Origin: Oribacterium sp. NK2B42
GTDB lineage: Bacteria; Bacillota; Clostridia; Lachnospirales; Lachnospiraceae
Length of the DNA: 64,000 nucleotides
Assembly (NCBI RefSeq): GCF_000424445.1
Contig: NZ_AUJX01000006.1
Span: forward strand, 1 to 64,000
Direction of reading: 5' to 3'
The notes under the pieces were generated by a model that was not told where the DNA came from, did no database searches, and was given only the letters and a program-made list of their open reading frames with translations. Position numbers and translations under genes: made by a program. Of the stretch, positions 16,192 through 25,497 are shown piece by piece (the first letter of the stretch is position 1; every line of letters starts with the position of its first letter).

Positions 16192-18279
16192 ATGGAACGA
16201 TATAACGATGCTATAGAGCGCATCAGAGAAATCCCGGAAGAAAAGGCTGTGCCGGAAACTTTCCGGGATTATTTCATTACATGCGCAAGATTCATCATAA
16301 TGCTTGATGATTTTATAAAAGAAACTGAACATACAGATCTGTCCGGATATTCTTTGTTAAAAGACAGCCATTCCGGTAAAGATGTAAACATTGACCTTCG
16401 TAAATGGAATAAGCTGCTGTATGAGGATATGGTAAGGGATTACGAGAACTCATACCTTAATCCGGCTTACGCCGAAAAGAAACTTTCCCCCTATGGAAAT
16501 ATCCTTTCGGTACTTCTTATGGAAATCGAGAACCTTATTCAGAGTGCCTATGAGAAGGATCTTATTGATATAACTAATGTCCTGGAAACCTTTATTCAGG
16601 TATATTGCCTTTTCACTTCTGATTACAGAGCTTCAGAGGTTAATGCTGACGCACAATCACTTCCCGAGGTTCAGACAGTAAAGGATGTTCTGTATTCCTA
16701 TGCTTATGATTACTCCATGGACTTCCTGAAGAAGCAGATGGACGGACAGTTTATAGCTTCAGACACCTATACAAAAAAAGTCCTGTCATCACATGATTTT
16801 AAAAACGTTGATGACATATATCTTTACGGAGCTTATATATCAGATACAGCATACAAAACAGCAGAGTTTACCGCTTCTCTTACAGATGAAGAGGTGGACC
16901 GTATGGCTTACACCTGGTACAAAGGCTTCAAAGACGGATTTTTGAGCCAGGGAAAGCCTTATGATAAAAAATCTCTTATTGAATTTAGATTCCATATAGG
17001 TTTCGAAAGAGTGGTAAAACGTGCAGCGGAGTACTTTAAGGAAGATGGTTATGATTACACTGTTCCGGTGAGATCCTCTCACTTCCTTACCAGATCTCCC
17101 CAGGGAGCCGGCTTCCTTTATGAGAGCCCCAACCGGCAGATGGACTATGATCACAGCTATGATCTTTCTCTTGTAATGGGAGATCGCATATCATCCCGTA
17201 TGCTTGAGGAAACGGATCAGATATTCCGTTCCTATGATTCGGAGATAAAACGTTATGCCGGGCCCGTTGTTATGGAAACCTTTGGAGAGCCCGGGTTCGA
17301 GCCCGTGGAGAAGTCCGAGAAGCTAAGCTTCAATGATCATCAGAAGGAGGTTTACGGAAAATACAGAAGTGACCTCCAGAATACCGTATATAAGTATATA
17401 GATGCCGAGGAACGTTCCTTCACAATTATTGCATGGCCACTGCCTACCATCGGACCTGATTTTCAGGAAATCTTCCGGGAGACAATTGCCATCAACACTC
17501 TGTCTTCGGAAACCTATATGCCGGTACAGGCAAAGCTTATAGAAGCTCTCGATAAAGCGGATTATGTGCTTGTTAAAGGCCGTGGAAATGATACCGACAT
17601 GAAGGTGATGCTTCATTCCCTTACTGATCCCGGGAAACAGTCAAACTTTGAAAACTGTCTGTCCGATGTAAACATTCCTCTCGGGGAAGTATTTACATCC
17701 CCTGTACTTACAGGCACAAAAGGTATACTGAACGTTAAATCGGTATTTATAGGCGGCATACAATTCCAAGACTTAAGGATAGTTTTCGAAAACGGAAGAG
17801 TGACTGATTACAGCTGTAAAAACTTTGAGGATCCGGAAGCCTCAAGAGCACTTATCCGCCGCGTGATCTTCGGAGAGAAGGAAAACCTTCCCATAGGAGA
17901 ATTCGCCATCGGAACAAATACTCTTGCTTACAAAATGATCGATAAATACGGGATCGGTGCAAGGATGCCCATCCTCATTGCAGAGAAAACAGGGCCTCAT
18001 TTTGCCGTTGGCGATACCTGTTACTCCTTTATTGAGGAAATGCATCTGTTTAACCCTGACGGAAAAGAGCTCATTGCCAAAGACAATGAGTGTTCCATCC
18101 TCAGAAAAACAAATCCCGATAAAGCATATTTTGCCGTTCATACGGATATAACAATCCCGTATCATGAACTTGAGTCCATAGAGGCTGTTACCGGTCAGGG
18201 CGAACATATATACATCATTTCCGGTGGCAGGTTTGTTCTTGAGGGCACGGAGGTACTGAATGATCCACTTGACGCTTAA
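16192..18279 (+). CDS. M29-family (aminopeptidase T-like) metallopeptidase
   Basis: 695 residues, much longer than classical M29 enzymes (about 410). The N-terminal 280 residues are an unrecognised helical region. The C-terminal 400 match M29: VLVKGRGNDTDMKV, NIPLGEVFTSPVLTGTKG, LPIGEFAIGTNTLAYK, GPHFAVGDTCYSF and AYFAVHTDI. These contain the conserved Glu and the His/His-x-Asp residues that bind the two metals. It probably acts in the cytoplasm, as no signal peptide is seen. It overlaps the next gene by 20 bases. Confidence 0.75.
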   Translation: MERYNDAIERIREIPEEKAVPETFRDYFITCARFIIMLDDFIKETEHTDLSGYSLLKDSHSGKDVNIDLRKWNKLLYEDMVRDYENSYLNPAYAEKKLSPYGNILSVLLMEIENLIQSAYEKDLIDITNVLETFIQVYCLFTSDYRASEVNADAQSLPEVQTVKDVLYSYAYDYSMDFLKKQMDGQFIASDTYTKKVLSSHDFKNVDDIYLYGAYISDTAYKTAEFTASLTDEEVDRMAYTWYKGFKDGFLSQGKPYDKKSLIEFRFHIGFERVVKRAAEYFKEDGYDYTVPVRSSHFLTRSPQGAGFLYESPNRQMDYDHSYDLSLVMGDRISSRMLEETDQIFRSYDSEIKRYAGPVVMETFGEPGFEPVEKSEKLSFNDHQKEVYGKYRSDLQNTVYKYIDAEERSFTIIAWPLPTIGPDFQEIFRETIAINTLSSETYMPVQAKLIEALDKADYVLVKGRGNDTDMKVMLHSLTDPGKQSNFENCLSDVNIPLGEVFTSPVLTGTKGILNVKSVFIGGIQFQDLRIVFENGRVTDYSCKNFEDPEASRALIRRVIFGEKENLPIGEFAIGTNTLAYKMIDKYGIGARMPILIAEKTGPHFAVGDTCYSFIEEMHLFNPDGKELIAKDNECSILRKTNPDKAYFAVHTDITIPYHELESIEAVTGQGEHIYIISGGRFVLEGTEVLNDPLDA

Positions 18280-19168
18280 AGATTTTGATCTGACTGCCAT
18301 AGCAGAATCGGGCCAATGTTTCCGCATGACTTCAGTGGGAAACATTAACGAAAAATATCCCGTATATAAAATCGTAGCCTCAGGCAAATGTCTTCTTATC
18401 TCAAGAGACCCTGAAGGTGGACAGGATTCGTATCTCGCAAGCTGCACCGAATCTGAGTGGGAGGACTATTATAAACATTATTTCGATCTCACAACAGATT
18501 ACGAAAGCTACAGAAGCTATGCAGATCCTTCAGATGAATTTCTGAAATCCTGCATGGATTATGGAACCGGCATCCGTATACTTAATCAGGATCCCTGGGA
18601 AATGCTCATAAGCTTTATCATTTCTCAGAGAAAATCCGTGCCTGCCATACGTACAACAGTTGAAAAGCTTTGTGCTCTTGCAGAAGAGGAATGCTTTATT
18701 GACAGCTCTGAGTGGCATGCATTAACCCACGGAATACCGGAAAAGACAACATATTATCCTTTTCCCGATGCAGAGACTCTGGCAGGACTTGATGATCGGG
18801 AGATAGGCTCCACCGGAACGGGCTACCGTACCGGTTACATAATGGAAGCCGCAAGAAAGGTGTCAACTGGAGAGATTGACCTAAAAGCACTTTCCGAAGC
18901 TTCCGATGAAGTGCTCCTGGAAGAATTATTGAAGATTCACGGAGTCGGTATAAAGGTCGCCTCCTGTACAGCACTTTTCGGCTTTCACAGATTATCCCTT
19001 TGTCCGGAGGATGTGTGGATGAAGAGAGTAAAAGAGCAGTTTTACAGAGGCACCTGGCCGGAAAGCTATAAACCGGTCCTCGGAGTGCTCCAGCAATACA
19101 TGTTTTACTATGCAAGACTTGAACATGAAAAAGACAAAATAAAAAGAACCGGAAGAGAGAAACAATGA
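18260..19168 (+). CDS. 8-oxoguanine DNA glycosylase / AP lyase (OGG1 type)
   Basis: 302 residues of the HhH-GPD superfamily, removing 8-oxoguanine opposite C. SGQCFRM (residues 17-23) is the OGG1 base-recognition signature. The helix-hairpin-helix reads LLKIHGVGIKVASC with catalytic Lys232, and the catalytic Asp is Asp251 in CPEDVWMK. The 19-residue Lys-Asp spacing equals that of human OGG1 (249/268). It starts within the M29 gene by a 20-base overlap and overlaps the next gene by 4 bases, so it is translationally coupled on both sides. Confidence 0.9.
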   Translation: MIHLTLKDFDLTAIAESGQCFRMTSVGNINEKYPVYKIVASGKCLLISRDPEGGQDSYLASCTESEWEDYYKHYFDLTTDYESYRSYADPSDEFLKSCMDYGTGIRILNQDPWEMLISFIISQRKSVPAIRTTVEKLCALAEEECFIDSSEWHALTHGIPEKTTYYPFPDAETLAGLDDREIGSTGTGYRTGYIMEAARKVSTGEIDLKALSEASDEVLLEELLKIHGVGIKVASCTALFGFHRLSLCPEDVWMKRVKEQFYRGTWPESYKPVLGVLQQYMFYYARLEHEKDKIKRTGREKQ

Positions 19169-20706
19169 CCAGAAAGAAGCATGGTGGAATACGGTTTTTA
19201 ACCGTGCTCGCCACACTGACAATTTTAATATGTAACCTCATCACGCCTCTTAGTGCCATCAAAGCGTACGCAGCATGGAATTTTCCGTATGTGGAGATCA
19301 ATGCTGAAGCCGGCATCGTTATGGACGCAGATACGGGAGCTGTGCTTTTTCAGAAGAATGCACATACAAAAGAGTACCCGGCTTCCATCACAAAGGTCCT
19401 GACTGCACTGGTAGTGCTGGATAATTGCAAACTTGATGATATGGTCACCTTTTCACATGACGATGTTTACAATGTTGACGCAGGATCCTCCAACGCCCAG
19501 ATAGAAGAGGGCGATACTCTTTCGGTTGAAGACTGTCTCCACGCACTTCTTCTGAAATCTGCCAACGAGGCAGCCAATGCTCTGGCCTGTCATGTCGCAG
19601 GCTCCAGGGAAGCATTTGCGGAAATGATGAATCAAAAAGCTGCAAAGCTTGGATGCACAGACAGCCATTTCACAAATCCTTCAGGTCTTTTTAACGAGAA
19701 TCACTATACAAGCGCCTATGACATGGGTCTTATAGGCATAGCTGCCATGAAAAATGAAGCCTTCATGGAGATCGATTCCCACCTTTCCTATAAGCTGGCA
19801 AGCACCATCCGTAATCCGGATGGCCATACAGTTTATATGGAACACAAAATGCACCGTGATGATACAAAGTACTCCGACAACAGAGTCATTGCAGGAAAAA
19901 CCGGTTATACCATGGATTCCGGCAATACTCTCATCACCATGGCCAGTGAAAACGACAGAAATCTTGTAGCCGTTGTTCTTAAAGATAAGAACCCTGCTCA
20001 CTATACCGATACAAAAGCCATGCTGGACCTCGGTTTCTACAGTACGGAAAACCAGCTTCTGGATCCATCACTCTTCAACATAGAGGATATAAAGAACCGT
20101 CTGATCGCAGATACTATTGTGGATTCCGGATGCACAGCTTCAGACCTTTCCGTAAAGGAACCCATGTATGTGTCATTACCGGTCGGCTCCTCTCAGGAAG
20201 GACTTACCTACAGACTGAACTATAACCTGCCGGATTATGTTTCCGCACACACCATAGCTGAAATAGAATATCTTGCAGACGGTCTCCCCGTGGGAAGATA
20301 TTCTATCGAAAAAGAACCGACAGTCGCCATAGAAACCAGCTCTCAGGAATCCTCCGCTGCGGACGAACAGCCTAAGGAAGCCCTGACCTCCATAAGCGTG
20401 ACCGCAATTGCCGGCGTTGTCGGTGTTGCCATTTTAGCCACATTCGCCGCTCTCGGCATAAAACGTGTGAGAGATTCCCGGAAAATGGCCAGATACATGC
20501 ATGACCGCCGCACCGAACGCCTCAAAGACCTGGACATGTCCGAAGAGGAATTCATGGAAGTCCTTCAGATCCGCAGATCCCAAAAGAACCAAAACCACAA
20601 CAATCACAATACAAATTTCAATAACAATCGTTACGACCACTACGACCAAAATAATATAACCAATCGCAAAAACATCAGCCGTGGCCGTAAAGACCATCGG
20701 ATGTAA
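19165..20706 (+). CDS. D-alanyl-D-alanine carboxypeptidase (S11, PBP5/DacA type)
   Basis: 513 residues. It trims the terminal D-Ala of peptidoglycan stem peptides. A signal/anchor segment lies at about 9-35. The active-site triads are Ser74-x-x-Lys77 (ASITK), Ser132-Ala-Asn134 and Lys245-Thr-Gly. A beta-rich C-terminal domain is followed by a membrane span (about 410-432) and a cytoplasmic tail ending in an Asn/His-rich low-complexity stretch (NQNHNNHNTNFNNN). The single-span C-terminus, in place of an amphipathic helix, and the Asn-rich tail are unusual for PBP5. Last gene of the 15210-20706 run. Confidence 0.92.
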   Translation: MTRKKHGGIRFLTVLATLTILICNLITPLSAIKAYAAWNFPYVEINAEAGIVMDADTGAVLFQKNAHTKEYPASITKVLTALVVLDNCKLDDMVTFSHDDVYNVDAGSSNAQIEEGDTLSVEDCLHALLLKSANEAANALACHVAGSREAFAEMMNQKAAKLGCTDSHFTNPSGLFNENHYTSAYDMGLIGIAAMKNEAFMEIDSHLSYKLASTIRNPDGHTVYMEHKMHRDDTKYSDNRVIAGKTGYTMDSGNTLITMASENDRNLVAVVLKDKNPAHYTDTKAMLDLGFYSTENQLLDPSLFNIEDIKNRLIADTIVDSGCTASDLSVKEPMYVSLPVGSSQEGLTYRLNYNLPDYVSAHTIAEIEYLADGLPVGRYSIEKEPTVAIETSSQESSAADEQPKEALTSISVTAIAGVVGVAILATFAALGIKRVRDSRKMARYMHDRRTERLKDLDMSEEEFMEVLQIRRSQKNQNHNNHNTNFNNNRYDHYDQNNITNRKNISRGRKDHRM

Positions 20707-20712
20707 CGATAT

Positions 20713-20757
20713 AAAAACAGCTTCGGTACTGCTAATCATCGCCGAAGCTGTTTTTTC
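20713..20757 (+). terminator. terminator after the carboxypeptidase gene
   Basis: AAAAACAGCTTCGG (20713-20726) pairs with CCGAAGCTGTTTTTT (20742-20756). Stem of about 13 bp and six terminal T residues. Confidence 0.9.
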
Positions 20758-20807
20758 TATCATCCTCTACTGCTATATTAAAATTATCTGGTAAATAGCC
20801 AAAATCA

Positions 20808-20962
20808 GAAAATGCAAGGGATGTGCGGCTAGGCTTGCGAGTTGAAAGAACAGACGGTACAGAATTGTCCGAACAGAATGCACGTCAGTGCATACTGGGC
20901 GAACAATTCTGTGCCGGATGTACTTTCAATCTCGTGGGCCGTCGCGCATCCCTTGCATTTTC
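20808..20962. ncRNA. structured repeat element, copy 1 (155 nt), undescribed family
   Basis: The outer stem is 16 bp and perfect (20808-20823 with 20947-20962). The conserved 5' core is GCGGCTAGGCTTGC, GAG, TTGAAAG, AACA. The 3' core is TGTA, CTTTCAA, T, CTCG, TGGGCC, GTCGCG. CGAG-TTGAAAG pairs with CTTTCAA-T-CTCG around a one-base bulge. The central hairpin (CGGTACAGAATTGT with ACAATTCTGTGCCG) carries a tip ATGCAC-GTCA-GTGCAT. Copies at 46504 and 52460 share the core but not the arms. It could be a small RNA or a hairpin-type mobile element. Strand not determined. Confidence 0.65.
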
Positions 20963-20993
20963 GTCCGGCTTGATATAACATATAGAGGACAGC

Positions 20994-21030
20994 AACGGAG
21001 CTGCCGCGCATGCGGTAGCTCCGTTTTTTT
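20994..21030 (+). terminator. strong intrinsic terminator
   Basis: AACGGAGCTGCCGC (20994-21007) pairs with GCGGTAGCTCCGTT (21012-21025) around a 4-base loop, followed by seven T residues. It lies just downstream of the structured element on the plus strand, as expected if that element were transcribed from the plus strand. Confidence 0.9.
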
Positions 21031-21104
21031 GCGTCAAGTCATAACCCGCAGTTGTCATAAACATTCTATCATTAACATTGAGTAATATTTTAGCCTTAAA
21101 TATG

Positions 21105-21132
21105 TTGAAATAATCCTTAAAAGTGATAGAAT
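21105..21132 (+). promoter_or_regulatory. candidate promoter of the liv operon
   Basis: TTGAAA (21105-21110), a 16-base spacer, and TAGAAT (21127-21132). The resulting leader of about 150 bases contains a hairpin TTGACT-AACG-AGTCAA at about 21262-21277, just before the AGGAGG site of the first gene. Confidence 0.5.
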
Positions 21133-21292
21133 AATCACAAATGTTTGTGCATGAAACACACTTGTTTTTCCCGGACGGACAAAATAAGCAGATTGTACAA
21201 AAACAAATAACGGATATAAGTCAGCTTCAGCGTGAAAGCGAAGCCAGCATATATCGACTTTTGACTAACGAGTCAACACTTAGGAGGGAAAA

Positions 21293-22486
21293 ATGAAACT
21301 GAAGAAAATCTTATCATTAGGTCTTGCTGCAGCAATGACTGCATCACTTGCTGCCTGCGGTGGAGCATCAGCAGGCGGAAATTCAGGAAGCGGTGCAAGT
21401 GCAGGGGGAGACGTTATCAAGATCGGTGTATTTGAGCCCACAACCGGTGAGAACGGCGGCGGCGGATTCCAGGAGGTGCTTGGTATTCGTTATGCAAACG
21501 AAACTCACAAGACAGTCAAGATCGGTGACAAGGAGTATACAATCGAACTTGTAGAGGTAGATAACAAGTCAGATAAGACTGAGGCAGTAAATGCAGCCAA
21601 CAAGCTTATGGGCGAGAAGGTTTCCGTAGTTTTAGGTTCTTACGGTTCAGGTGTTTCCATAGCAGCCGGACAGATCTTTGCGGATGCCAAGGTTCCTGCC
21701 ATAGGATGCTCATGTACAAACCCTCAGGTTACTCAAGGAAATGAATATTACTTCAGAGTATGCTTCCTGGATCCGTTCCAGGGTACTGTAATGGCTAACT
21801 ACGCTATGCAGAACGGCTATAAGAGCGCAGCCGTGCTTACACAGCTTGGAGATGACTATTCATCAGGTCTCGGTTCCTACTTTAAGACTGCTTTCACAGA
21901 GCTTGGAGGAACAGTAGTTGATGAGGAGCAGTTCCAGACAAACCAGACAGATTTCAAGGCGGTTCTTACAAACATCAAGGCTGCAAATCCTGACGTAATA
22001 TTCGCTCCTTCATCCATTACTACAGCACCTCTCATCATCAAGCAGGCAAGAGAGCTTGGTATCACAGCTCTTATCGCCGCAGGTGATACATGGGAGAACT
22101 CAACCATCATTGAGAACGCAGGAGCCGACGCAGAGGGCGTAGTACTTTCAACCTTCTTCGATGAGGCTGAACCTGCCAATGCAGAGGCCGAGTCATTTAT
22201 CAAGGGCTTCAAGGAGTACTTAAAGTCAAATGATCAGTCAGACATCATCCCTGCAGTATCCGCTCTCGGATATGACGCTTACCTTGCAGCATACAATGCC
22301 ATCGAGAAGGCACAGTCAACAGACGGCGAGGCTATAAAGGATGCTCTCAAGACTGTATCATTTGACGGTGTTACAGGTGCTGTTTCTTTCAACGAAGAGG
22401 GTGACGCAAACAAGGATATGGCATTTATCAAGACCATCCAGGATGGTGCATTTAAGTTCCTTACAACCACAACCATTAACAGCTGA
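21293..22486 (+). CDS. livJ: branched-chain amino acid ABC transporter, substrate-binding lipoprotein
   Basis: 397 residues, type I periplasmic-binding fold. A lipoprotein signal peptide is clear: MKLKK, a hydrophobic run, and lipobox SLAAC with Cys22, followed by a Gly/Ser-rich tether. IKIGVFEPTTGENGG and DNKSDKTEAVNAANKLM are typical of LivJ/HAAT proteins. It captures Leu/Ile/Val (or a related amino acid) outside the membrane and delivers it to the permease genes downstream. AGGAGG precedes the start. Two hairpins lie between it and the permease gene, consistent with high expression of the binding protein. Confidence 0.93.
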   Translation: MKLKKILSLGLAAAMTASLAACGGASAGGNSGSGASAGGDVIKIGVFEPTTGENGGGGFQEVLGIRYANETHKTVKIGDKEYTIELVEVDNKSDKTEAVNAANKLMGEKVSVVLGSYGSGVSIAAGQIFADAKVPAIGCSCTNPQVTQGNEYYFRVCFLDPFQGTVMANYAMQNGYKSAAVLTQLGDDYSSGLGSYFKTAFTELGGTVVDEEQFQTNQTDFKAVLTNIKAANPDVIFAPSSITTAPLIIKQARELGITALIAAGDTWENSTIIENAGADAEGVVLSTFFDEAEPANAEAESFIKGFKEYLKSNDQSDIIPAVSALGYDAYLAAYNAIEKAQSTDGEAIKDALKTVSFDGVTGAVSFNEEGDANKDMAFIKTIQDGAFKFLTTTTINS

Positions 22487-22507
22487 TCATAAAATAGTTT
22501 GTTGATG

Positions 22508-22657
22508 GAAACCGGTTTTCTCCGGAGATCCTGTTTCCCATATTCATTCAAACCCGGATCAGTCTCTGAAAGTCCAATGTAGGCTTTCTAAAAAAGCCGC
22601 CAGAATCATTCAATCTAAAAGGCGTTATATGAGGGGACATCCTTAAAGATGTCCCTT
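22508..22657 (+). promoter_or_regulatory. two intercistronic hairpins between livJ and livH
   Basis: The first is an ATGGAAAC...GTTTCCCAT stem around 22505-22543. The second is AGGGGACATC (22632-22641) with GATGTCCCTT (22648-22657). Neither is followed by a long T-run. Such hairpins often protect the 3' end of binding-protein mRNA or partly terminate transcription, lowering permease expression. That role is inferred. Confidence 0.5.
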
Positions 22658-22719
22658 CAATCTTTGTAAGACCCTATGGTCAAAACAAAATCTATTCTTT
22701 CAATAAGGGGAATTGTCTT

Positions 22720-23601
22720 ATGTCTCTTACAACATTCCTGCAGCAGTGTCTGACAGGTATTTCACTGGGTGGTGCCTATGCACTGATAGCCATTGGTTAC
22801 ACCATGGTTTACGGTATACTCAGACTTATCAATTTCGCGCATGGTGACATCTTCATGATGGCAGGATATTTCATGATATTTGCCATGGCATCCTTTCCAT
22901 GGTTTATAGCCCTTCCGGTTGTTCTCATCGTAACAACTGTTCTCGGTGTGGGCATCGAGAGAGTAGCCTACAAGCCCCTCCGTTCCGCACCCAGAATGTC
23001 TGTCATGATCTCAGCCATCGGTGTATCATACCTGCTCCAGAATCTTGCAACCTATCTTTTCACGGCGCTGCCCATGGGATACCCTGAAATCCCGGGTCTC
23101 AAAAAGGTATACCAGCTTGGAGGTCTTTCAGCCTCCTTCGTAACCTTTCTGACACCGGTGCTCACCATCATACTTGTATATCTTCTTATGACTCTTATAC
23201 AGCATACAAAGATGGGTATGGCCATGAGAGCGGTATCCAAGGACTATGAGACAGCTTCTCTTATGGGTATCGATATCAACCGTACAATTTCCATAACCTT
23301 TGCAATAGGTTCACTTCTTGCGGCTGTAGGTTCCATTCTTTATTTTACAGACCGTATGACAGTATTCCCGTTCTCGGGCTCACTTCCGGGAATGAAATGT
23401 TTCGTTGCTGCGGTTTTCGGAGGCATTGGTTCCATCCCCGGAGCAGTTGTGGGCGGATTCCTTATAGGAATAGGTGAGACAGCACTGGTTGCTGCCGGTC
23501 AGTCCACCTTCTCGGATGCATTTACCTTTGTTATCCTGATAGTTATTCTCCTTGTCCGCCCTACCGGAATTTTTGGTGAGAAGACTACCAACAAGGTTTA
23601 A
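22720..23601 (+). CDS. livH: branched-chain amino acid ABC transporter, permease LivH
   Basis: 293 residues with about eight hydrophobic segments. LTGISLGGAYALIAIGYTMV and YGILRLINFAHGDIFMMAGY at the N-terminus are hallmark LivH sequence. The cytoplasmic coupling loop is seen in MRAVSKDYETASLMGID, and GMKCFVAAVFGGIGSIPGAV is at the C-terminal side. It pairs with LivM to form the membrane channel. The start is preceded by AAGGGG. An AGGAGG site spans the end of this gene and the 10-base gap to livM. Confidence 0.94.
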   Translation: MSLTTFLQQCLTGISLGGAYALIAIGYTMVYGILRLINFAHGDIFMMAGYFMIFAMASFPWFIALPVVLIVTTVLGVGIERVAYKPLRSAPRMSVMISAIGVSYLLQNLATYLFTALPMGYPEIPGLKKVYQLGGLSASFVTFLTPVLTIILVYLLMTLIQHTKMGMAMRAVSKDYETASLMGIDINRTISITFAIGSLLAAVGSILYFTDRMTVFPFSGSLPGMKCFVAAVFGGIGSIPGAVVGGFLIGIGETALVAAGQSTFSDAFTFVILIVILLVRPTGIFGEKTTNKV

Positions 23602-23611
23602 GGAGGAAAGG

Positions 23612-24718
23612 ATGAGTCCAAACAGAATGATCAATAAAGAAAAACGAAGAAACTGCATATGCACACTTATACTTATAGCTGTGGTTCTTTTGATATGCGG
23701 TTATCTTGAAGCAAATAAATACAGCTACAGCTATGCGATCTCCATCATTGAAAGATCCATGGTTTACGCTGTGGTTGCGGTTTCCATGAATCTGGTTAAT
23801 GGTTTCACCGGTCTGTTCTCACTTGGTCAGGCAGGCTTCATGGCATTGGGTGCTTATGTAACAGCTGTTTTTACCATCCCTGTAAGTCAGAGAGCTTCTG
23901 TATATTATATTTCCGGAATTAATCCTGCCATTGCGGGAATTCAGCTCCCGATCATTGTGGCACTGATCCTTGGAGGACTGGTTGCTGCAGGTGTTGCAGC
24001 TCTTATCGGTTTCCCGGTTCTCAGACTCAAGTCTGACTACCTTGCCATAGCAACTCTTGGATTTGCAGAGATCATCCGTGCATGTATCGCTGCACCTCAG
24101 TTCGATACCATCACAAACGGATCATACGGTCTTAAGTCCATTCCCGGATTTACCAGTATTTTCCAGCCCTTGGCATTATCCGTTATATGCATCGGACTTA
24201 TGGTGCTTCTCATCAATTCTTCCTATGGAAGAATGTTTAAAGCCGTCCGTGAGGATGAGATAGCGGCGGAGGCCATGGGCATCAATCTTTTCAAGACCAA
24301 GGAGCTTTCCTTCGTTATCTCTTCATTCTTTGCCGGAATAAGCGGCGGAATGCTTGCCATGTTCATGAGATCAATTGACAGTAAGACCTTCCAGGTTGCC
24401 CTTACCTACGATATCCTTCTCATCGTTGTTATCGGTGGTATCGGCTCCGTTACAGGTTCTGTTATCGGTGCTTTCATCGTTACCGCAGGAAGAGAGCTTC
24501 TGAGATTCTTCGATGAGCCACTCATGCTCGGAGGAGTTCAGGTACCGCTTTTCAGACCGGGATTCCGTATGGTCATCTTCTCCATACTTCTCATGATCGT
24601 AGTTCTTTTCTACAGAAAGGGACTCATGGGAACAAATGAATTCAGCTGGAACGGAATATTTGATTTCTTTAAACATCCGTTCAAAAAGAAAAGTAAAAAG
24701 ATGGAGGGCAAGGCATAA
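23612..24718 (+). CDS. livM: branched-chain amino acid ABC transporter, permease LivM
   Basis: 368 residues, multi-spanning. VNGFTGLFSLGQAGFMALGA and ALIGFPVLRLKSDYLAIATL are LivM signatures, and FKAVREDEIAAEAMGIN is the coupling helix. The start at 23612 is chosen over an in-frame ATG at 23552 inside livH because AAGGAGGAAAGG lies directly upstream. The stop overlaps the start of the next gene by one base. Confidence 0.94.
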   Translation: MSPNRMINKEKRRNCICTLILIAVVLLICGYLEANKYSYSYAISIIERSMVYAVVAVSMNLVNGFTGLFSLGQAGFMALGAYVTAVFTIPVSQRASVYYISGINPAIAGIQLPIIVALILGGLVAAGVAALIGFPVLRLKSDYLAIATLGFAEIIRACIAAPQFDTITNGSYGLKSIPGFTSIFQPLALSVICIGLMVLLINSSYGRMFKAVREDEIAAEAMGINLFKTKELSFVISSFFAGISGGMLAMFMRSIDSKTFQVALTYDILLIVVIGGIGSVTGSVIGAFIVTAGRELLRFFDEPLMLGGVQVPLFRPGFRMVIFSILLMIVVLFYRKGLMGTNEFSWNGIFDFFKHPFKKKSKKMEGKA

Positions 24719-25497
24719 TGAACGATCACACACAGAATGTCCTCAGTATGCAGAATGTTGTCATGCAGTTCGGAGGAGTAAGAGCCATAGACAATCTTTC
24801 TCTTGATGTAAATAAGGGTGAGATCGTTGCTCTCATCGGCCCTAACGGTGCAGGTAAGACAACTGCATTTAACTGTATCACAGGAATCTACACACCTACT
24901 TCCGGGATGGTCAGCTTTAATGGTAAGAATCTGAAGGGAAACTCCCCGGACGAGATCACAAGGCTCGGTATCGCACGAACCTTCCAGAATATAAGACTTT
25001 TCTCAAATCTTACTGTTTTTGATAATGTTCTCATCGCAAAGCATCTCCGTGCAAAGGATAATGTTTTCACCGCGACACTTAGACTAAATCGTGCTGAAGA
25101 GAAGCACATGAGAGAAGAGACCACACAGCTTCTTAAGGAGCAGGGTCTCTATGAGCTAAAGGATGAGATCGCATCTTCACTTCCTTACGGTCTCCAGAGA
25201 CATCTTGAGATTGCAAGAGCACTTGCGACACAGCCTGAGCTTCTGCTTCTGGATGAGCCGGCTGCCGGCATGAACCCTCAGGAGACTCAGGAGCTTACTG
25301 ATTTCATCGTAAAGATCCGTGATCAGTACAAGCTCAGTATCTTCATGATAGAGCATCATATGGATCTGGTAATGCAGATTTCAGAACGCATCTATGTTCT
25401 TAATTTCGGAAAGCTCATCGCTCAGGGAACTCCTGATGAGATCCAGAGCAATCCTGAAGTAATCGAAGCTTATCTGGGAGGTTCTGAGGATGCTTAA
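24718..25497 (+). CDS. livG: branched-chain amino acid ABC transporter, ATPase LivG
   Basis: 259 residues. Walker A is GPNGAGKTT (about residues 40-48) and Walker B is LLLLDEPAAGMNP. The signature motif is LPYGLQRHLEIARAL, where the usual LSGGQ is replaced by LPYGLQ, as is normal for LivG. The switch His is in IEHHMDLV. It powers transport with LivF. Confidence 0.95.
   Translation: MNDHTQNVLSMQNVVMQFGGVRAIDNLSLDVNKGEIVALIGPNGAGKTTAFNCITGIYTPTSGMVSFNGKNLKGNSPDEITRLGIARTFQNIRLFSNLTVFDNVLIAKHLRAKDNVFTATLRLNRAEEKHMREETTQLLKEQGLYELKDEIASSLPYGLQRHLEIARALATQPELLLLDEPAAGMNPQETQELTDFIVKIRDQYKLSIFMIEHHMDLVMQISERIYVLNFGKLIAQGTPDEIQSNPEVIEAYLGGSEDA

Noticed and set aside
20808-20962. Integron attC site
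   Set aside because: No R-box GTTRRRY motifs, no integrase and no cassette array; similarity is only in being an imperfect palindrome.
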